Below, one piece after another: positions 57,595 to 64,000 of a DNA stretch of 64,000 nt. Numbering within the stretch: the first letter of the stretch is position 1; each line of letters starts with the position of its first letter. The stretch is from Chamaelirium japonicum (taxonomy: Eukaryota > Streptophyta > Magnoliopsida > Liliales > Melanthiaceae): positions 85,684,496-85,748,495 of the forward strand of contig OX393549.1 of NCBI GenBank assembly GCA_947650365.1, written 5' to 3'. The notes under the pieces are model-generated. The model searched no databases, was not told where the DNA came from, and was given only the letters and a program-made list of their open reading frames with translations. The position numbers and the translations under genes were made by a program.

Positions 57595-59385
57595 CAATAA
57601 GCCCAAAGCACAAGATGCCGATGCCCAATACAAAGGCACCTAAAAAATCAGGCGCCCATAAAATAAGGCACCGGAGCACAATATACATGTCGATATACAA
57701 GGTGCCGGTACAAATTACACAAGGTATTGACGCTTAATATACAAGGTGCCGGCGCTAGTTAAATAAGGCCCTGATGCTTAATGAACAAGGCACCGACGCC
57801 CAATACACAAGCCGCTGACGCTTAATACTCGTCAGGAATATTCAATAATTAAAACTATTTTGTGTCAGTAAATAATTCACCAAAATCACTAGTTCAGGAA
57901 ATAACTCACCAAAGTTTATAAAATTTCAAACTATTTACAAAGTTTAGGGATATTTAACAATTATAATTATTTATAATTAACTAAAAAAGTTCAGGGATTT
58001 CAACAATACACAAGGCACCTAATATAATTAAAACTTTTTACAAAGTTTGCAAAATTCAAGAATATTTAACAATACAAAGTTACAAAATATTTAACAATTA
58101 AAACTGTTTTGTGTCAGTAAATAACTCACAAAAATCATCAATTCAGTGAATAACTCACCAAAGTTTATAAAGTTTAAAATTATTTACAAAGTTTAGAGAT
58201 ATTCAATAGTTAAAACTATTTATAAATAAATAAAAAAGTTCAGGGATATTCAACAACACACAATGCAACTAATATAATTAAAATTGTTTACAAAGTTCAG
58301 GGATATTCAATAATACACAAGGCATCTAAAAAGCCAGGCGCCTATAAAACAAGGCGCCAAAGTACAATACACAAGTGGATATACAATGCACTGACTCTAA
58401 TTATATAAGGCACCGGTCTCCTAATATACAAAACGCTGGTGCCCTATAAACAAGACGTCGGTACCCATTAAATAAGGCATTGGTGCCCATTAAAAAAGGT
58501 ACCAGCGCTTAATGAAGAAAGCGACGGTGCCCAATATACAAGGCACTGGTGTTTAATACTCGTTAGGAATATTCAATAATTAAAACTGTTTTGTGTCAAT
58601 AAATAACTCACCAAAATCACCAGTTCAGATAATAACTCACCAAAGTTTACAAAGTTTAAAACTATTTACAAAGTTTATGGATATTCAATAATTATAACTA
58701 TTTATAAAGTTTATATTCAACTAGTTTATCCTTCTCTATTTCAAGTTCAGGGATATTCAACAATTATAACTATTTACAAAGGAGGATGGAAGACATCACT
58801 CTCCATTTCATTACTCTAATTTTTTATACTAAAAAAAGTTTGAGGAGGTTTTTCTACTTCTGCTTCTTTAATCCAACCATCCAATGGAGAAACAATATTA
58901 AACTTTCTCTAATGGGGTAAAATATTTCCCCTTATCCTTATCCTTCTCATCCACCACCACATTCTTCTTTTTTCTCATCATTCTTCTTCAACTTCTTCTT
59001 TTTTATTTGAAAATCCCCTTTATTTTCAACTCCCATAATTTTATTCAAAGGCATTTCAATTTCAACCAAAATTAAAATTATAAAATTATAATAAACAATA
59101 ATAGGATTAATAAAAGATAAACAATAAAATAAGACGTCGATGCCTAATACACATGGCATCGGTGCCTGCGCTCAACACAAGAACTCAATACAAGGTGCAT
59201 ACGCTCAATGCATAAGGCGCTGACACCGACACCCAAAAATAAGAACTCAATATAGAAGGCGTGGACACCCAATACTTAAGGCATCGACGCCTGCACCATA
59301 AATAAGAACTCGATACACAAGACACTGACACCTGCTCCCAAAACATGAACTCAATACACAAGACGCCGGTACCCAATATATTGGT
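57595..59385. repeat. Tandem array blocks 3-5 with higher-order repeats
   Basis: GCGCC-type short units occupy about 57595-57835, 58318-58560 and 59130-59385. Between them a longer AT-rich module recurs at about 57840, 58095 and 58565, marked by AAAACT(A/G)TTTTGTGTCA and ATAACTCACCAAA(A/G)T. This gives a higher-order pattern of roughly 250-480 bp. There is no gene in the stretch. Confidence 0.82.
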
Positions 59386-59439
59386 TAAATAATTATTAAA
59401 CATCATAATAACACAAATAAGGTTAGATACTTACACCAT

Positions 59440-60375
59440 TATTATTGAAGATCTTGACAACTTGGTCATATGTAACATTCTGATAATTGTCCTAATTATA
59501 TATCGTAGAAAACAATGCTTCAATCTTATTAGTTGTGCAAAAGTTTTTTTAAATTCTGGAATCCTTTCAAAAAACTAAGTCTATAAGAGTATCTAAATTT
59601 TTTTAAACTATATAAATATAAAAAATATTATTATTTGGAAATTTTACATACTTGCAAAGCTAGGGTGCAACCGAACAAATTGTACTTCGTTGTCCTCCTT
59701 TCTTCCACTTTTGTTATATTCATCATATGCTTTAAGACTTCATATGCAATGTCATCCTATGGGTGATTGTTGAAGGCCTCAATGTCATTAGTAAGTATGA
59801 CGTAGGACCAAGTGATGGTGTTAGAGGGGGTTGGCCCCAAGAATATAGCTCTCCAATATAAGTACGAGAGCAATCATTGCATCAGAGATATGCATCTGGT
59901 TATTGCAGACATAAGCTCCTTCTATGTCACCTTCATTCCCCAAGGAAAATAGATTTTCCTCAGTCGGTCACCACTAAATTCATCGCTTTCAGTAGGGTTT
60001 TTCTTGCGGTTGTGTTGTAGACCAATGATTGCATAAAATTTCCTCTTAGAATTTTTTTTTTGTTTTACTCCCAATCTTGAAATAAAGATTTGCAGTATGT
60101 TTTCGAAACATATAATGAGCAAGTTATGGAACGAACATCACTGCTGCATTATTTAAGTCCAACAAATGGCCAAAACAATATTTTCTATGCATCTCCATCC
60201 TTTTAGAGAATCTTCAAAAAATATTCAAAATCCTCAGGATGAAAATATTTGTTGAACGTTTCACAGGCCTCGCCTTCCAATCATTTCCCTTAGATTTTCT
60301 CTCTGATTTTCTCTTATGTTTCAAGTCCGAAGGACTCTCGGATGATAAATCAGCTTCTGAGTGATCTTCTTGCAT
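59440..60375 (-). pseudogene. DUF1985-like remnant of a Mutator/Ulp1-associated transposon gene
   Basis: Minus-strand fragments: MQEDHSEADLSSESPSDLKH (60375), KKNPTESDEFSGDRLRKIYF (about 60010), ALVLILESYILGANPLNTIT, DIEAFNNHP, and KYNLFGCTLALQ ending at a GTATGT donor near 59650. Further left, FFERIPEFKKTFAQLIR follows a plausible acceptor. The order 'E..ILG' then 'D.EAFN..PW' then 'Y.L.G.PLALQ' is how DUF1985 domains of plant MULE-borne Ulp1-like proteins read. At least four stops or frame changes; not functional. Confidence 0.62.
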
Positions 60376-60484
60376 AATGGGTTTTTAGAATATGATAATT
60401 TTTTCTTGTTGCTATTTGCATATTACAATACGAACAAACTAGGTTATTAAATGTATAATTTGAATAAATTGGTTAAATGTATTA

Positions 60485-60665
60485 AGTGATGGTGCCATGT
60501 GTATTGGGTGCTGGCGTCTTGTGTGTTTGGCGCCGACGCCTGTGAAAGGGGCACCTATGCCATGTTTTATTGGGTGCTTTGTATTATTCAGCGCCTTATG
60601 AAAGGGGCGGCGGTGCCTTGTGTTATTAGGTGTCTTGTAAAAGGGGCGCCGATGATTTTGCACCG
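60485..60665. repeat. Degenerate tandem array, block 6, inverted
   Basis: Units such as TGTATTGGGTGCTGGCGTCT and GGCGCCGACGCCTGTG are the reverse complement sense of blocks 1-5, so the outer blocks form a large imperfect inverted repeat around the DUF1985 remnant. Confidence 0.8.
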
Positions 60666-61747
60666 TAGAAACTCTAGAAATCCCGAGTATGTATTGTGCA
60701 TGTTACATTCCACGGTTTTAAATCGTCTTTTGTACTATAGAAGGGTTTGAAAATATCTTTTGTATCGTAGAAACCCTAAAAATCCCATAGTTATGAGGAT
60801 TAGCGTTTTTAGGATTTCAAATAAATAACGGCATAATCAGGGACGTGGCCAGAATTTTTTTTTGGGCTGGGCTGAAACTAAACTAGTTTTTTTTTACAAT
60901 GAAACTTTTACTTTATAAAGAAATACCAAGCAAAATTTTTTAAGCAAACATCGACGGTACTAAAAATTATATTAATATAAAAAAAAAGTTAATTACACTT
61001 TGTTTTAACCCACTGTAGTTAGAAAACTACTTTTTGCCCCATTGAAGTCAAATAAAAATTACAAAATGAGAGATATTAAGTAGTTGACAAAAGGAGTATT
61101 GTGCTAACTTTTCAAAATTTAGGTATCATTTTGGAACAAAGTAAACTATAGCGGGGGTTAAGTGTTTTTGGCGGCGATTCACGTTTCGTGAGGACTTAGA
61201 GGCGATAGCGATTCACGTACGTTTCGCGAGGGGCCAAGGGTCTCGCTGGGTATAATGCGGGCTGAGGTTTTGGTTGAGGCAAGCTGACATGTACAGTGAT
61301 CCGCCCATGGGCATAATGTAGAGTGAAGAGGAGTACCTCGATCTTCTTCGACTTTGGTTTGAAAGCAACATCCGATGTTCTCTGTCTTTGATGACTGGAA
61401 CCACGATCTCCAGCGACGAGTAGAAGTTAATAAAGAATGAATGAGAAAAAATAAGAACCGTTTACGTTGTTATTGGTTTATCCATCAGCGGTTACATCGT
61501 AAGAGTAAATTGATCACAAAAGAACAACAACTGTTCGGATAAAATATTTCGCACTTGTGGAGGACTAGAAAAGTAATGTAAAAAGCAAACCGGGTCTATC
61601 CCCAGTAATACAACAAAGTTGGGGGCCATTATGGGAAAAACATCGGTGAACAAAATAGCAGAGGGTCCCATGAGTGAATGACTCGACCCGAGCCCTGATT
61701 GATTGGGCAACACAATGACTCCGTGACTCAAGTGAAGCATCGGACAC
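60666..61747. other. Intergenic stretch
   Basis: No gene recognised. 60840-60900 contains CAGGGACGTGGCCAGAATTT with a T run, a form seen at the ends of some plant DNA elements, but I find no matching partner. 61190-61400 is GC-richer. Confidence 0.6.
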
Positions 61748-61948
61748 GTGTCTAGCGGGAAACCCGCAAGCCGCATGACCGTTCACGTGGAACGCGCGTC
61801 CTTCTCCGAGTCCGGTAAGGCTACCACCACTACCATTACCACTCCCACCGCCACCACCGCAAGCTGCAGCAGCAGCAGCAAAAGGCCCTTTCCGCTGATC
61901 CTTATCAGACATCGCCCCATACTCATCGCTTTCCACCTCCGTCCATTG

Positions 61949-62265
61949 ATGGAATCCCTGCTCTCCTCAGGCCAAGGAATCAAGTACTCTCCCGGCCCCC
62001 GCCTCCTCGATCCCAGCAGCAGCAGCAGCAGTGTCGGTGGAAATGCCCGTCTCCTCAACCCTCCTCTCCTCCGCGTCGATTTCGGGTAACACCTCTCAGT
62101 CTCCGCTCCCGTCCTTAAATCTTTGCATCTTAGTTCTTGATCTTCTTCGAGCTCTTTGTTCTTAATCTTCTTCAACTCTATTGATTTCTCTCCAGAGTGA
62201 GATCGAGTAAAGCTGCAATTGCTTCCGGACGGCGAAGGATGTCTAGCAAGGCATGTCCAGACTGA
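61949..62265 (+). CDS. Candidate start of an unknown gene, two exons, possibly plastid-targeted
   Basis: Exon 1 from ATG 61949 (MESLLSSGQGIKYSPGPRLL, serine run, LLRVDFG) ends at a good donor CGG|GTAACA (62085). A pyrimidine-rich tract and TTTCTCTCCAG acceptor lead to exon 2 at 62196, which continues in frame as VRSSKAAIASGRRRMSSKAC and stops at 62263-62265. The 68 residues are rich in Ser, Ala and Arg and poor in acids, like a chloroplast transit peptide. The frame is open further upstream to ATG 61748. I do not recognise the product; it may be the truncated 5' end of a gene, or exon 2 may use a donor before the stop. Two CACGTG-type boxes (about 61745 and 61784) lie upstream. Confidence 0.4.
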
Positions 62266-62269
62266 ATCC

Positions 62270-63119
62270 CCATTGCAGTTGTTTGTTGCTCCCATCTTGA
62301 TGGATTGTTTCTTCTAGTTCAAACATGCAATCGGATTCTTGGCGCAGGTAGGACGAATCGATCATGTGGAGCCTGGCACTTCGAACGATCGTGATTGTGT
62401 CGGAGAGAGCGTGCTTGGGGTATGCTGAATTGTTTAATAACTTCTTGATTTATTTCTGTTGTTCCTTGTAGTAACCAATCCTTAAACAAGATTGAAGATG
62501 CAAGGTCTTATTTTTTTCACATAGAATCAAATAGAATGAAACGTGACTCTTGAGATTCCACTTTCACATATGGTAGTGGCCTAGTGGGTAAAGTAAAGTC
62601 AAGGGATTTTTTTTTTCAAAATAATAATAATGAAAATTTAATTCAATAGCAGATATTTATCAGACTACCACTCTTTGATGCTTTTCCACGCTGGAGTCCA
62701 CGATTGTCTCCTTCGTGCAATTGCCTTGTCACGGATTGCCACAACGACTCTGAGTCCTTGACTTTCCACATGCAGGCTCGAGATACACCTCAGACGGATC
62801 TGATGTTGTAGATTCCTCGAGGATATGCCGGTGGAGGGAAGAAGAAGGGACTTCAAACATATCCTGGTCGCTAGAAAAATCTTCTTCAATGATTGGATTA
62901 GATCAAGGAATGCAAACGGATCATCGAAGAACGAATCTCGTGAGAAACAAAGCCGGAATGATGAAACTAAGGTTTAATATGCGAGAGACCTCCACGAAGA
63001 TCAAAAGGGTTCTTAGATGTCTCGCCTATGTAACCCTAGGTTATGTAAAGGCTATTTATAGTTTTCTAGGTTCCAATAACCATATAGGATTTGTTTTGGT
63101 TGGATTTGGACAAACCCAA
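62270..63119. other. Intergenic stretch before short LTR
   Basis: No recognised gene. 62480-62660 has poly-T and AAT runs. 62990-63060 has CCTAGGTTATG and a TATA-like GCTATTTATAG that could belong to a promoter or an older LTR. Confidence 0.55.
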
Positions 63120-63291
63120 TGTTAATGTATATTGTAGGTTATACATATGAGTTAGGTGTACATGACTCATTCCCTACACATGTATATCCATATATATATT
63201 CGTGGCTATTTGCCCCAATAAGAATCGTATGTCAGTCTCCCAAACCCTTGCCGTCTCTCTCTCTCTCTCACCTTCTAGGGTTTTGGTGACA
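63120..63291 (+). repeat. Short LTR candidate (172 bp)
   Basis: Starts TGTTAATG and ends GGTGACA (TGT/ACA ends). It contains a CT run and is followed directly by TAGTATCATAGCGGGTTT, a diverged form of the tRNA-Met priming sequence TGGTATCAGAGCGGGTT. It may be the 5' LTR of a copia or TRIM element whose body runs to the right. Confidence 0.55.
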
Positions 63292-63308
63292 TAGTATCAT
63301 AGCGGGTT
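63292..63308 (+). other. Primer-binding-site-like sequence
   Basis: TAGTATCATAGCGGGTT differs from the canonical site at two positions and sits exactly at the LTR end. Confidence 0.5.
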
Positions 63309-63429
63309 TAATGCCCTCGCCATCTCTTTCTGCTGTCTTCCTCCCCGATCCGGCGACCTTGCCTGCGCCCGCGACGAGCCCGTCGCCTTGCGCTCTGCGT
63401 CCGAGCCCGCACTCGGCACTCCCACTCTC

Positions 63430-64000
63430 GATCGGCCCTCCGTCGGTCTTAGCCGGCCCCTCCTGCAGCCCGCCGACTATCTGCTGGCCTTCCTGCATCC
63501 TGTCGGTCTTTCGCCGGCCCTTCCTGCAGTCCACTAGCTATCCGTCGGTCCTCCCTGCACCCCGCTGGTCTACCGCCGGCCCTTCCTGTAGCCCACCAGT
63601 CCTTTGCCGGACCTCCTGCAGCCCGCTGACTATTCACCGGCCCTCCTGCAGCCCGCCAACCCTCCGCAGGCCCTTTTGCAGTCCGTCACTGGCCTTTCTG
63701 CAGCCCGCCGACTATCTACCAGCCCTCCTGCAGCCAGTCGGTCTGCCGTCGGCCCCTCCTGCAACCCGCCGACTATCCGCCAGCCCTCCTGCAGCCAGCC
63801 GGTCTTCCGTCGTCCCCTCCTGCAGCCTGCCACCGGCCCTCCTGCAGCCCGCCGACTATCCATCGGCCCTCCTGCAGCCTGTCGGTCTTTCATCGGTCCC
63901 TCTTGTAGTCTACCGTCGGCCTCATGCAGTCCGTCGACCTTTTCTGCAGTCCTGTCGGTCTTTCCACCAGCCCTTCCGTGCCTGCCGACTCCTTACTACC
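63430..64000. repeat. GC-rich minisatellite, open at right edge
   Basis: Alternating units of about 30 bp: CCGGCCCTCCTGCAGCCCGC, CGACTATC and CGGTCTTCC variants, repeated at least 12 times. Long frames on the minus strand (for example GLQEGPAKD, RRAAGGP repeats) are translations of the repeat. Confidence 0.88.

Noticed and set aside
57595..59385. CRISPR-like array
   Set aside because: Repeats are degenerate, have no unique spacers of fixed size, and the window is plant nuclear DNA.
61783..62295. 170-codon minus-strand open frame as a gene
   Set aside because: Low-complexity Leu/Val and Arg runs from GC-rich triplets; the opposite strand has better splice signals.
63268..63893. Minus-strand frames repeating RRAAGGP/LQEGPA
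   Set aside because: Translation of the CTGCAG-rich minisatellite.

Overview
This window is nuclear DNA from a seed plant with a large, repeat-rich genome. The evidence is GT-AG spliced exons separated by kilobase introns, plant LTR retrotransposons (Ty1/copia, Ty3/gypsy and a Cassandra-type TRIM), plant L1-like LINEs with an RVT zinc-binding domain, a plant hAT transposon with a BED finger, and many foldback elements and microsatellites. The species cannot be named from the sequence alone.

The one clear host gene is on the minus strand. It encodes the catalytic subunit of queuine tRNA-ribosyltransferase (QTRT1/TGT). Ten exons can be read between 43484 (ATG) and 8073. Together they give 846 nt, or 282 codons, with compatible phases at every junction and no stop. 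They cover the catalytic barrel, including both catalytic Asp regions. The C-terminal zinc-binding exons are not in the window and should lie to the left of position 1. The visible part of the gene spans more than 35 kb because its introns (129 bp to about 10 kb) are loaded with transposons.

Layout from left to right. 1-8072 (last visible intron): two foldback MITE-like elements, a GC-rich palindrome among (AT)n tracts, an apparently intact hAT transposon (911-5427) with a six-exon open transposase, a Cassandra-like TRIM whose LTR carries a 5S rRNA-derived domain, and a 201-bp tandem duplication. 8073-16278: exons 10 to 6, a telomere-like patch, a three-copy tandem repeat and LINE tails. 16279-26351 (intron 5): a decayed Ty3/gypsy element containing a hAT-like non-autonomous element, which itself contains a LINE. 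26352-43484: exons 5 to 1, with two further hAT-like non-autonomous elements flanked by perfect 8-bp target duplications, LTR relics and a solo LTR. 43485-46020: the QTRT1 upstream region, a LINE fragment and an LTR relic.

46020-60665 is a different landscape. A degenerate short tandem repeat related to 'GCGCCGGCGCCCAATACACAAG' in shorter variants occurs in several blocks, with the last block inverted. A decayed DUF1985-type (Mutator/Ulp1-associated) coding remnant sits among them. A 9.8-kb Ty1/copia element (46650-56473) with two ~1.95-kb LTRs has inserted into this array and is broken by six in-frame stops and one frameshift. 60666-64000 holds a candidate two-exon start of an unknown plus-strand gene, a short LTR followed by a primer-binding-like site, and a GC-rich minisatellite running off the right edge.

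No tRNA gene, functional rRNA gene or CRISPR array is present. The most notable items are the transposon-swollen QTRT1 gene, the open hAT transposase inside it, the 5S-bearing TRIM, and the inverted repeat array with the DUF1985 remnant.
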